Source: Catenuloplanes atrovinosus
GTDB lineage: Bacteria > Actinomycetota > Actinomycetes > Mycobacteriales > Micromonosporaceae
Length of the DNA stretch: 64,000 bases
Direction: 5' to 3'
NCBI RefSeq assembly: GCF_031458235.1
Contig: NZ_JAVDYB010000001.1
Location: forward strand, 2,625,001-2,689,000
The position numbers and the translations under genes were made by a program. The notes under the pieces were generated by a model. It was not told where the DNA came from. It was given only the letters and a program-made list of their open reading frames with translations, and did not search any database. Numbering within the stretch: the stretch's first letter is position 1; each line of letters begins with the position of its first letter. Positions 41,354 to 50,400 of this stretch are shown here, one piece after another.

Positions 41354-43836
41354 CGGCCCGGCGCATCCTGCACGTGATCAACCTGGGTACCACCTGCGGT
41401 GGCGCGGAACGGCTCGCGTCCGCGCTGGTCGCCGCGCAGCGCCGGCAGGGCCACCAGGTGCGGGTGCTGTCCAGCGACCGGGACGCCGACGGCGTCCGGT
41501 TCAGCGACGTGACCTGGCCGCAGCGGACCGGCGGGCCGTGGTGGCGCCGGCTGGCCGGACTGTTCCGGAACCCGGCCGCGTCGGCCGCGCTCACCGCGCA
41601 GCTGCGCGAGTTCCGGCCGGACGTGGTGCACCTGCACACGGTCGGGCTGCTCTCGCCCAGCGCGCTGCGGGCGCTCGCGGACGTGCCGACCGTGCACACG
41701 CTGCACGGCCCGGAGCCGTTCCTGCGCACGGCCGCGCGCTACTGCATGCCGGCGTCGTACCACCGGGCCGGCGCACCGGACCGGCCGAGCTGGCGCGGCT
41801 GGCTCTGGCTGCTGCTCACCGCCGTGCTGCTCGGCCCGCTGTGGCGGCGCGCGCTGGGCGTGGTCGACCTGCGGATCGCGCCGAGCCGGTACATCGCGGG
41901 CCTGGCCGGCGGCGCCACCCTGGTGGTGCCGAACGGCCTCACGTCCGCCCCGCCGGCGCCGGCCGCCACCGGGCCCGGCCCGCGCGTGGTCTTCGCCGGC
42001 CGGCTCGTACCCGCGAAGGGCCCGCACGTGCTCGTCGACGCGGTGCCGCGGCTGCTCGAGGCCGTGCCGGACGCGCGCGTCACCATCTGCGGCGACGGGC
42101 CCCTGCTCACGCGGCTGCGCCGCCGGGTCGACGAACTCGGCATCGGGTACGCCGTGGAGCTGACCGGCTGGCTCGACCCGCCCCAGGTCGCGGCCCGGAT
42201 CGCGGGCGCGGACGTGGTGGTGGTCCCCTCGGTGTGGCCGGAGGGATTCGGGCTCACCTGCCTGGAGGCGCTCGCCGCCGGCCGGGCCGTGGTCGCGTCC
42301 GACGTCGGCGCGCTGTCCGAGCTGGTCACGCCCGGGCGCACCGGCCTGCTGGTGCCGCCCGCCGAACCGGACGCGCTGGCCGGTGCCGTGGCGCTGCTGC
42401 TCGGCAACCCGCCGCTGCGCGACCGGCTCGGCGCGGCCGGGCGCGAGCTGAGCCGCGGGTACGGCATGGACGCCCACCACGAGGCCGTCTCCGCCGCGTA
42501 CACCGAGGCGATCGCGCAGCCGCGCCGCCCGTCGCCGCTGGCCCGGCTGCGCGACGACAGCCTGCTGCGCAACTCGGCGATGCTGCTGCTGGCCACGCTC
42601 ACGCTGGCCGGCGGCGGGTTCATCTTCTGGCAGTTCGTGGCGCGGCTGTTCACGCCCGCGGAGGTCGGCGAGGCGAGCGCGCTCATCTCCGTCTCCACGC
42701 TGCTGGCCAACATCGCGCTGCTCGGCATGAACAACTCGCTGATCCGCTACCTGGACCGGTGGCCGGACCCGGCCCGTACGGTCAACACCGGCGTGCTCGT
42801 GGTGGCCGCCGCCGCGCTGGCCGGCGCGACCGTGTTCGTGCTGGCCGCGCCGCTGCTGCTGCCGATCGTCGCGGGCGGCCTGACGCCCGCGCGGGCGGCC
42901 GCGTTCGTGGCGCTGACCGTGATCGCCGCGCTCGGCATGCTGTACGACAACGTGTTCATCGCGTGGCGGCGCAGCGGGCACATCCTGTCCCGGAACGTGC
43001 TGGTGGTGGCCATGCGGCTGGTGCTGCCGGGCGTGCTGGCCGGGCTGGGCGCGTTCGGCGTGTTCGGCGCGTACTGGCTGGCGTTCGCGGTGGCGCTGCT
43101 GCCGAACCTGGTGGTGCTCGGCCGCCGGTACCGGCTGCGGGCGGCCGGCAGCGCGCGCCGGCTGGGCGACATGTGGCGGTACTCGATCGGCACGTACGTG
43201 TCGTCGATCATCCTGATGCTGCCCACGCTGCTGATGCCCGCGCTGGTCACCCAGCGCACCGGCGCGGAACCGGCCGCGCAGTTCTACATCGCGTCGCTGG
43301 TCGCGGGCGTGCTGCTGTTCGTGCCGCAGGCGGCCGGGCGCGGGCTGTTCGCGGAGGCGCAGCACGACGGCGGCCGGGTCGGCGCACACCTGCCGCGCGT
43401 GCTGCGGCTGACCGCGGTGGTGCAGGTGCCGTTGCTGGCCCTGCTCGTCGCCGCGGGCTGGCCGGTGCTGCTGATCTTCGGTCCGGTGTACGCGGACGCG
43501 TACCCGCTGATGATCCTGCTGGCCGTGGCGAACGCGCTGAACTCCATCGGCTACGTGGGCAGCACGCTGCTGCTGGTCTCCGGCCGGACCCGGCTGCTGT
43601 GCCTGCTGTCCGGCGCGGCCTACGGGATCGCGGTGGTCGGCGGGTGGTTCGTGGCGCCGTACGGGCTGATGTGGATCGGCGGTGCGCTGCTGGCCGGCGA
43701 ACTCGTGCTGGCCGGCGGCTACCTGTGGGTGATCATGGCGGCGCTGCGCGAGCCGCCCCCGTCCCCGCCCGCCACGCCCGCCGTGCCGCGGCAGCGGTCG
43801 TCGGTGGCGGTCCCGGAGCCCGGAGCCGCGCCGTGA
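41350..43836 (+). CDS. Glycosyltransferase (GT4)-MOP flippase fusion
   Basis: An 828-residue protein. Residues 1-395 are a GT4 enzyme: RILHVINLGTTCGGAERLA, HLHTVGLLSPSAL, VVFAGRLVPAKGPHVLVDA and VPSVWPEGFGLTCLEALAAG with the EX7E Glu residues near 297. Residues ~400-800 are a Wzx/MOP-type flippase with about 12 membrane segments, beginning LLRNSAMLLLATLTLAGGGF and including FWQFVARLFTPAEVGEASA. The frame is open throughout and no internal start has a good ribosome site. One protein would thus add a sugar and flip the lipid-linked product. ATGA overlap with the membrane-protein gene. Confidence 0.87.
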   Translation: MTARRILHVINLGTTCGGAERLASALVAAQRRQGHQVRVLSSDRDADGVRFSDVTWPQRTGGPWWRRLAGLFRNPAASAALTAQLREFRPDVVHLHTVGLLSPSALRALADVPTVHTLHGPEPFLRTAARYCMPASYHRAGAPDRPSWRGWLWLLLTAVLLGPLWRRALGVVDLRIAPSRYIAGLAGGATLVVPNGLTSAPPAPAATGPGPRVVFAGRLVPAKGPHVLVDAVPRLLEAVPDARVTICGDGPLLTRLRRRVDELGIGYAVELTGWLDPPQVAARIAGADVVVVPSVWPEGFGLTCLEALAAGRAVVASDVGALSELVTPGRTGLLVPPAEPDALAGAVALLLGNPPLRDRLGAAGRELSRGYGMDAHHEAVSAAYTEAIAQPRRPSPLARLRDDSLLRNSAMLLLATLTLAGGGFIFWQFVARLFTPAEVGEASALISVSTLLANIALLGMNNSLIRYLDRWPDPARTVNTGVLVVAAAALAGATVFVLAAPLLLPIVAGGLTPARAAAFVALTVIAALGMLYDNVFIAWRRSGHILSRNVLVVAMRLVLPGVLAGLGAFGVFGAYWLAFAVALLPNLVVLGRRYRLRAAGSARRLGDMWRYSIGTYVSSIILMLPTLLMPALVTQRTGAEPAAQFYIASLVAGVLLFVPQAAGRGLFAEAQHDGGRVGAHLPRVLRLTAVVQVPLLALLVAAGWPVLLIFGPVYADAYPLMILLAVANALNSIGYVGSTLLLVSGRTRLLCLLSGAAYGIAVVGGWFVAPYGLMWIGGALLAGELVLAGGYLWVIMAALREPPPSPPATPAVPRQRSSVAVPEPGAAP

Positions 43837-44594
43837 CCCTGGCCGGGCGTGCCGTGCAGGCGGCCGGCGCCCGCTGGCGCCGCCGCGTCGCCGACCGTGC
43901 CGCCGACGTCACCGGCACGCTCGCCGGCCGCGCGCTGCTGGTGCTGGCGCCGCACCCGGACGACGAGACGTTCGGCTGCGGCGCCCTGATCGCCCGCGCC
44001 CGCGCCGCCGGCAGCCCGGTCACCGTCGCGGTCGCCACGGACGGCGCCCGCAGCACCGCCTCCGCCCGCCTGAGCCCCGCCGGCCTTGCCCGGCTCCGCA
44101 CCGGCGAACTGCACGCCGCGTGCGCCGCCCTCGGCGTCACCGACGTGCTCCAGCTCGGCTTCCCGGACGGCGGCCTCACCGACCGCCGGGACGCGCTCAC
44201 CACCCGGCTCCGGGGGCTCTATCGAGACCTCCGGCCCGAGTACGTGCTGTTGCCGTGCCGCCAGGACGCGCACCCCGACCATCGCGCGCTGCACGAGGCG
44301 GCGCTGGCCGCCGGACCGCCGCGCGCACTGGCGTACCCGGTGTGGGCGTGGTTCGAGGCGCCGGTCTTCCCGGCCGCCGCGGCGGCCGACCGGGTCGCGC
44401 TCTGGGCGTGGGCGGCCGCCCGGTCCGGCTGGCTCCGCGTCCCGACCGGTCCGTACCTGGCGGCCAAGCGCGAGGCCGTCTCCGCCTACCTCAGCCAGAC
44501 CACGAACCTGACCGGCGAGCCGGGGTGGAGCCACCTGGATCCGCGCTTCGTCGCCGCCTTCCTGGGCCCGCACGAGGTGTTCCGCCCCGCGTGA
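43833..44594 (+). CDS. PIG-L/LmbE family deacetylase
   Basis: A 253-residue zinc hydrolase: LLVLAPHPDDETFGCGALI (His41, Asp44 zinc ligands, Asp43 base) and QDAHPDHRALHEAAL supplying the third His. These enzymes remove acetyl groups from N-acetylglucosamine-type substrates. The GTG start overlaps the fusion gene stop (GTGA), so the enzyme belongs to the glycan operon and probably deacetylates a HexNAc residue of the product or precursor. A mycothiol-type MshB role is less likely in this context. Confidence 0.88.
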   Translation: MTLAGRAVQAAGARWRRRVADRAADVTGTLAGRALLVLAPHPDDETFGCGALIARARAAGSPVTVAVATDGARSTASARLSPAGLARLRTGELHAACAALGVTDVLQLGFPDGGLTDRRDALTTRLRGLYRDLRPEYVLLPCRQDAHPDHRALHEAALAAGPPRALAYPVWAWFEAPVFPAAAAADRVALWAWAAARSGWLRVPTGPYLAAKREAVSAYLSQTTNLTGEPGWSHLDPRFVAAFLGPHEVFRPA

Positions 44595-44595
44595 C

Positions 44596-44625
44596 GGTGG
44601 CGCGGGCACGACGGCCCCCGCCACC
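44596..44625. terminator. Possible hairpin terminator after the glycan operon
   Basis: GGTGGCG (44596-44602) pairs with CGCCACC (44619-44625), and GGGC with GCCC can extend the stem inside. It lies between the PIG-L gene and the convergent secreted-protein gene, where a terminator is expected. Confidence 0.4.
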
Positions 44626-44636
44626 GCCGTGCGCGG

Positions 44637-45089
44637 TCACCGACAGACGAAGCTGGCGGCACCCACCCGCGTCTCGCCGTCCCATGCCCCGGTCGAGGCG
44701 TTCTGCCACGTGAAGCCGGCTGCGAAGGTGATGGATACGGTGCTGCCCTGCGTGCAGTAGGCCAGGGGAGTCTCCAGCCGTTCCCACTCGGCGCTGCGCA
44801 CGCCGTCGCCGCTCTGGTAGGTGATATCGGTGTCCACCCAGGCCATGTCGACGTTGTAGTCGTGACCGCCCGCCGTGTCCGTGACCTCCGCCCGGGCGCG
44901 GAAGCGATTGTTCACATCGTCGAAGCGCAGCTCCAGGCAGCGCTTGATCTGCGTGCCGACGCACGTGCCCCCGGTCGCGGGGTAGGCGTGGATGGTGGCC
45001 TGCGCGCTCGACGCGCTGCCCACGACGGCCGACGCGGCCAGCGCGGTGACGGCGAGCAGCCGTACCAGGATTCTCGGGGTCTTGTTCAC
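44637..45089 (-). CDS. Small secreted protein, function unknown
   Basis: A 150-residue protein with a clear signal peptide: positive MNKTPRILVR, hydrophobic LLAVTALAASAVVGSA and a likely cleavage after ASSAQA (about residue 31). The mature part is about 120 residues, rich in beta-strand patterns (HDYNVDMAWVDTDITYQSGDGV, TVSITFAAGFTW). It has four Cys, spaced as two pairs, consistent with disulfides outside the cell. I do not recognise a family. It is a single-gene unit. Confidence 0.75.
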   Translation of the reverse strand: MNKTPRILVRLLAVTALAASAVVGSASSAQATIHAYPATGGTCVGTQIKRCLELRFDDVNNRFRARAEVTDTAGGHDYNVDMAWVDTDITYQSGDGVRSAEWERLETPLAYCTQGSTVSITFAAGFTWQNASTGAWDGETRVGAASFVCR

Positions 45090-45319
45090 ATCGCCTCACT
45101 TCGGTTGGACGCCGGGACGACCGGCCTGCCGACATCCACGGTCGCCGTTACGCCGCCCGCCCGCGTCCGCCCCGCCACGCAACCTCCGCTACGTCATCAC
45201 GCGTACCGCACGGCGGTGCCCACGCCCGGCCGCGTACGGCCGCCGGGCTTGACCTCACGCGCGCTTCAGGTTCGAGACTGCCTTCGACGTGGCGGGACAC
45301 GCACGGGGAGGCGGGGAGC

Positions 45320-46222
45320 ATGAAGGCGGCGCTGTATCGGCGGACCGGTGGGCCCGAGGTGCTGGAGTGGAGTGACATCGAGACGCCCGAGGCCGGGCCG
45401 GGGGAGGTGCGGGTGCGGGTGCGGGCCGCCGGGGTGCAGCCGATCGACTGTGCCGTCCGTGCCGGCTTCGTGCCCGGCTGGCTGAAGACCGGGCTGCCCG
45501 GCATTCCCGGCAACGAGTTCGCCGGCGTCGTCGATCAGAGCCGGGCGGACGGGTTCGCGGCCGGGGACGAGGTGCTCGGGTTCGGGTTCGGGCGGTCGGC
45601 GGCCGAATTCGTCGTGGTGCCGGCGGCGCAGGTGACCGCGAAACCGGCGGCGATGCCGTGGGAGGTCGCGGGCGGGTTCAGCGCCGCCGCGCAGACCGCG
45701 CACATCGCGCTGGAACTGCTCGCCCCGAAGCCGGGCGAGACGATCCTGGTGCACGGCGCCGCGGGGGCGGTCGGCGGCGTCGCGGTGCAGCTCGCGCGGC
45801 GGGCGAAGGCGCGGGTCGTGGGCACGGCCAGCGCGGCCAACCACGACTATCTGCGCTCGCTCGGCGTCGAGCCGGCCGAGTACGGCGAGGGCCTCGGCGA
45901 CCGGCTCCGGGCGCTGCTGCCGGACGGCGCGGACCTGGTGCTGGACGGCGCCGGCGGGGAGGCGCTGGACCTGTCGCTGGAGCTGTGCGCCGACCGTACC
46001 CGCATCCTCACGCTGGTCGACCACGGCCGGGCCGCCGGCCTCGGCGTCCGTACCACCGAGAATCTCCGCTCCGCCGCCCGCCTGGCCGAACTCGCCGCGC
46101 TCTACGTCGCCGGCGAACTGCGCTTCCCGATCCGCCGCAGCGTTCCGATGTGGACGGCCGCGGAGGCGCACCGCGAGGTGGAGACCGGTCACGGCCGCGG
46201 CAAGGTCGTGCTGGTCGCGTGA
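45320..46222 (+). CDS. NADP-dependent quinone oxidoreductase-type alcohol dehydrogenase (no zinc)
   Basis: A 300-residue medium-chain reductase: MKAALYRRTGGPEVLEW, GNEFAGVVD, and the cofactor motif LVHGAAGAVGGVAVQLARR. The zinc-binding Cys/His set of true alcohol dehydrogenases is absent, as in zeta-crystallin-like quinone reductases. It probably reduces electrophilic alkenes or quinones with NADPH. GGGGAG lies before the ATG. The stop overlaps the GTG of the following LLM enzyme, so the two are co-translated. Confidence 0.88.
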   Translation: MKAALYRRTGGPEVLEWSDIETPEAGPGEVRVRVRAAGVQPIDCAVRAGFVPGWLKTGLPGIPGNEFAGVVDQSRADGFAAGDEVLGFGFGRSAAEFVVVPAAQVTAKPAAMPWEVAGGFSAAAQTAHIALELLAPKPGETILVHGAAGAVGGVAVQLARRAKARVVGTASAANHDYLRSLGVEPAEYGEGLGDRLRALLPDGADLVLDGAGGEALDLSLELCADRTRILTLVDHGRAAGLGVRTTENLRSAARLAELAALYVAGELRFPIRRSVPMWTAAEAHREVETGHGRGKVVLVA

Positions 46223-47103
46223 GGATCGGCGTGATCCTGCCGTCGGTGGAGGTGCAGCGCCGGGACGGCATCGACCTGGCCACGGCCGCCCGGCACGCGG
46301 AGGACGCCGGGCTGGACGGCGTCTGGCACGGCGACCATCTCGCGGTCGGCACGCCCACCGTGGACTGTATGGTCGCGCTGACCGTCGCCGCGACCGCGAC
46401 GCGCTCGATCGGGATCGGCGCGAGCGTGTTCGTACCGGCGATCAGGCCGTTGGTCTGGGCCGCCAAACAGGTCGCGAGCCTGCAACTGGTGTCCGGCGGC
46501 CGGCTGCGGCTCGGCATCGGCTCCGGCGGCGGCCGAGCGCAGTGGGCGGCCGCCGGCGTACCGTTCGGCGAGCGCGGCCACCGCACCGAGACCGCGCTGC
46601 GGCTGCTGCCGCGCCTCATCGCGGGCGACCCGGTGACGCTGCCGGACGGGACCGACGTGCGGCTGGCGCCGGGCGCCGACGTCCCACCACTGTGGATCGG
46701 CAACGCCTCCGCGGCGGCGATCGACCGCGCGGCCCGGCTCGGCGACGGCTGGTTCCCGTCGCTGATCACGCCGGCCGCGGTCGGCGCGGGCCGGTCGCGC
46801 CTGCCCGCGTCGGCGACCGTCACGATCGGCGCGCTGGCCGCCCTGGGCGACGCACCCGGCACACCGTCCCGCGCCGAACTCGCCTCCGGGATCGCCGCGG
46901 CCTACCGGCACACCGCGCACGACGCTGATCAACTACCCATCACCGGCGGTACGGACGAGGCCGCCGCCCGGGTGGCGGAATACGCCGCGCACGGCGCCAC
47001 CCACCTGGTCGCGGGCCTCTCCGGCCCGGACTGGCGCGCCCAGGTCGACCTGCTCGCCGAGGTCCGCCGCCGGTGCGACGACGTGATCGCTGTGGGTGGT
47101 TAA
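46219..47103 (+). CDS. LLM-class flavin/F420-dependent oxidoreductase
   Basis: A 294-residue luciferase-like protein: VRIGVILPS, AARHAEDAGLDGVWHGDHL, LGIGSGGGRAQWAAAGVPFGERG, DVPPLWIGNASAAAIDRAARLGDGWFPS and a C-terminal GATHLVAGL. The length and motifs fit the F420-dependent branch common in actinomycetes. The GTG at 46219 overlaps the previous stop (GTGA). The substrate is unknown; pairing with an ene/quinone reductase suggests detoxification or small-molecule reduction. Confidence 0.85.
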   Translation: MRIGVILPSVEVQRRDGIDLATAARHAEDAGLDGVWHGDHLAVGTPTVDCMVALTVAATATRSIGIGASVFVPAIRPLVWAAKQVASLQLVSGGRLRLGIGSGGGRAQWAAAGVPFGERGHRTETALRLLPRLIAGDPVTLPDGTDVRLAPGADVPPLWIGNASAAAIDRAARLGDGWFPSLITPAAVGAGRSRLPASATVTIGALAALGDAPGTPSRAELASGIAAAYRHTAHDADQLPITGGTDEAAARVAEYAAHGATHLVAGLSGPDWRAQVDLLAEVRRRCDDVIAVGG

Positions 47104-47137
47104 CATGTGCGGGTCGGCGTCGCGGAGGAGTCTGTCG

Positions 47138-47449
47138 ATGAGTGAGGTTGTCCGGTACGCGCTGGATGACGGCGCGGTGGTGTCGTTCGAGGTGGAGCCG
47201 CCGGAGGGGTTTGCGGAGGCGTCGGCCGACCGGGTGGTGGGCCGGGTGCGGCAGGCGGTCCGTCCGGCAGTGGACGCGGCGCGGGAGGTTCTCGATCAGG
47301 TGAAGGGGCACGGGCCTTCGGAGGTCGAGGTGAAGTTCGGGGTCAAGGTCTCCGGGACGGCCGACTGGCTGGTGGCGAAGGCGGCGACCGAGGGGAACTT
47401 CGAGGTCACGCTGCGGTGGCGGCCGGACGGGGAGGCGGCGGGGTCGTGA
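47138..47449 (+). CDS. Trypco1-like (CU044_2847 family) small protein
   Basis: A 103-residue protein: MSEVVRYALDDGAVVSFEVEPPEG, then a helical ASADRVVGRVRQAVRPAVDAAREVLDQV, then VEVKFGVKVSGTADWLVAKAATEGNFEVTLRW. This is the layout of the trypsin-co-occurring domain 1 (Trypco1), which in many bacteria is encoded beside a trypsin-like effector in NTP-dependent conflict systems. Here the GTG of a trypsin-NTPase gene overlaps its stop (GTGA), which is exactly that arrangement. GGAGGAG precedes the ATG. It probably regulates or is recognised by the protease. Confidence 0.8.
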   Translation: MSEVVRYALDDGAVVSFEVEPPEGFAEASADRVVGRVRQAVRPAVDAAREVLDQVKGHGPSEVEVKFGVKVSGTADWLVAKAATEGNFEVTLRWRPDGEAAGS

Positions 47450-50400
47450 ATCGGCCGTCGGTCCCGTCGGAGGATCCGTGGACGCTGGCGGTGCATCGCA
47501 GCGACACGGGGTTCACGCCGGCCGGAACGGCGGTGGCGATCTCGGCGCGGCGCGCGTTGACGTGCGCGCACGTGGTGCTGGACGATTTCGACGGGCCCGG
47601 CAGCGGCCGGGCGGCCGAGTCGTTGTGGGTGTCGTTTCCGAAGGTGACGTCGCTGTGGAAGGTCCGGCGGCGGGTGGCGCGGGTGGAGTACGACACCGAT
47701 GATCCGCAGACCGCGGATGTGGCGGTGTTGCATCTGGCCGAGGACATGCCCGCGGCGGTGGAGCCTGCGCGGCTGAAGTTGTTGGACCCGGCGGTGCTGG
47801 CCGGACGACGCTGGTGGGCGTTCGGGTTCCCGGCGAGCAGCCGGCGTAACGGCAGCGAGGCCACCGGGACCGTGGGAGCGCGGCTGGCCCACGGCTGGGT
47901 CAGGCTGGATGTGGACGCGGGCGTGTCGTGGCCGGTGGAGAAGGGGTTCAGCGGCGGCGGATTGTGGGTGCCGGAGTACGACGCGGTCGCCGGCATAGTG
48001 GGCCAGGCCGTGCCGTCGGGTGACCGACGCGGTGACGCACAGGCGTTGACGCTGGCCCAGGCGGATGTGTTCCTGCCGGACGCCAAGTTGCGGGTGCAGG
48101 CGGGCTGGTCGGCGCCGGACGCGGGAGCGTCGGCGATGGCGTCGTGGGGCTGGCAACTGCATACCGACCCGGAGGCCGGCCGTCACTGGCGGCCGAGGAG
48201 CCGCGGTGTGACCACGGAATACGACCGCGGCTACCGGTTCCAGGGGCGCACCGCGGCGCTACGGGAGATCGTCGGCTGGCTCGACCGGCCGGTGCCGGAC
48301 GCACGGGTCCTGGTCGTGACCGGGTCACCGGGCGTCGGCAAGTCGGCGGTGCTGGGCCGGATCGTCGCCACCGCGGACCGGCGGCTGCGCGCGGAGCTTC
48401 CGCCGGGTGATGACGGGGTCGTCGCATCGCCGGGTGCGGTGGGGTGCGCGGTGCACGTCAAAGGCAAGACGGCGCTGGAGGTCGCGCGGGAGATAGCCCG
48501 CGCGGCGGGGGCGGTGCTGCCGGAGCGCGCCGAGGACGTCGTGGGCGTGGTCCGGGACGTGCTAGAGGAGCGTCCGGGGCGGTTCAACGTCGTCGTGGAC
48601 GCGGTCGACGAGGCCGCCACCGGTGAGGACGCCCGGGCGGTGCTGGCAGCTGTGGTGCTGCCGCTGGTGCAGTCGTGCGGCCGGCTCGGTGCGCAGGTGG
48701 TGTGCGGCAGTCGCCGGGCCGACTCCGCCGGTGATCTGCTGCGGGTCCTCGACGGCGCGGCGGTGGAGATCGACCTTGATCTACCGGCTTACTTCACGGT
48801 GGGTGACCTGGAGGCCTATACGGCGGCGACGCTACGGCTGATCGGTGCGGAGCGGCCCGGCAACCCGTACGAGGATCCCGCGGTGGCGTGGCCGGTCGCC
48901 CGGCGGATCGCGGCACTCGCCGAGCCGAACTTCCTGATCGCCGGGCTGGAGGCCCGGCGCCGAGGGCTCTACGACGAGACCGCGGCCGACCCGGCCGGGT
49001 TGACGCTGACCGCGACCGTCGACGCGGCATTGAGCGCCTACCTGGGACGCGTACCGCCGGTCGGTGGCGTGTCCGGGCGGGACCTGCTGACCGTGCTGGC
49101 CTATGCGGAGGCGCCGGGTTGGACACCGGAACTCTGGCATATCGCGGCCGCCGCGCTCGGGAACCTGGTCAGCCCGGTGGATCTGGAACGGTTCGCCCGC
49201 TCGGCCGCGGCCAGTTTCCTGGTGGAGACGTCCACCGCGGCTGAGGCATCGACGTTTCGTCTGTTCCACCAGGCGCTCAACGATGCACTGTTGCGTGACC
49301 GCTCGGCGGGCGGGATCCGGTTCGCCGAGCAGCAGATCGCCCGGGCGTTCATGGCATTCGGGCGCGATCGGGGCTGGGGCGGGGCACCGGCTTATCTCCT
49401 CCGGGCGCTGCCCGGGCACGCCGACCGGGCCGGGCTCATCGACGAACTACTCGCCGACGACGACTACCTGCTCCACGCCGATCTGTCCCGGCTGCTCGAA
49501 CCAGCCAACCACGCCACCACCTCGGAAGGCCGCCGAAGTGCACGGACGCTGCACCTCACCCTCCAAGCCAGCAACGCCGAGCCCGCCCACCGCGCGGCGA
49601 TGTTCACCATCACCCAAGCCCTCGAAGGCTTCCCGATTACCACCACCGACCAGCCCATGCCGTACCGGGCACGATGGGCCGCCACCCACCCCCGCGCCGA
49701 ACTACGCCGCCTCGACGGCCATACCGGGGCAGTGGTATCGGTCTGCGCGGTAACTGTCGAAGGGCGGAGCCTGCTCGCCTCCGCCGGCTACGACAGGCAT
49801 GTGCGGCTGTGGGATCCCAGCTCCGGCACGGAGGTACGGCGCCTGAACGGCCACACCAACTGGGTGAACGCGGTGTGCGCGGTGAATGTCGCCGGACGGG
49901 CCGTACTCGCGTCTGCCGGCTACGACAGGGCAGTGTGGTTGTGGGACCCTGACACCGGCGCAGAGCTGCGCCGCATCGAGGGCCACACCGGCTCGGTAAA
50001 CGCGGTGTGCGCGGTCACCGTTAACGGCGCGACTGTGCTCGCCTCTGCCAGTAACGACAGGTCGGTGCGGTTGTGGGATCCCGGCTCCGGTGCGGAGGTG
50101 CGCCGCCTGAAGGGCCACACCAACTGGGTGAACGCGGTATGCGCGGTGAACGTCGGCGGACAGACTGTGCTCGCGTCTGCCAGTACCGACAAGTCGGTGC
50201 GGTTGTGGGACCCCGGCACCGGTGCCGAACTGCGCCGTCTAGACGGCCACACCGACAGCGTGAAAGCGGTATGCGCGGTGAATGTCAACGGACGGGTCCT
50301 GCTCGCGTCCGCCGGTTACGACGGGTCGGTGCGGTTGTGGGATCCCGGCTCCGGTGCGGAGTTGCGTCGCCTGAAAGGCTACACCAGTTGGGTGGACGCG

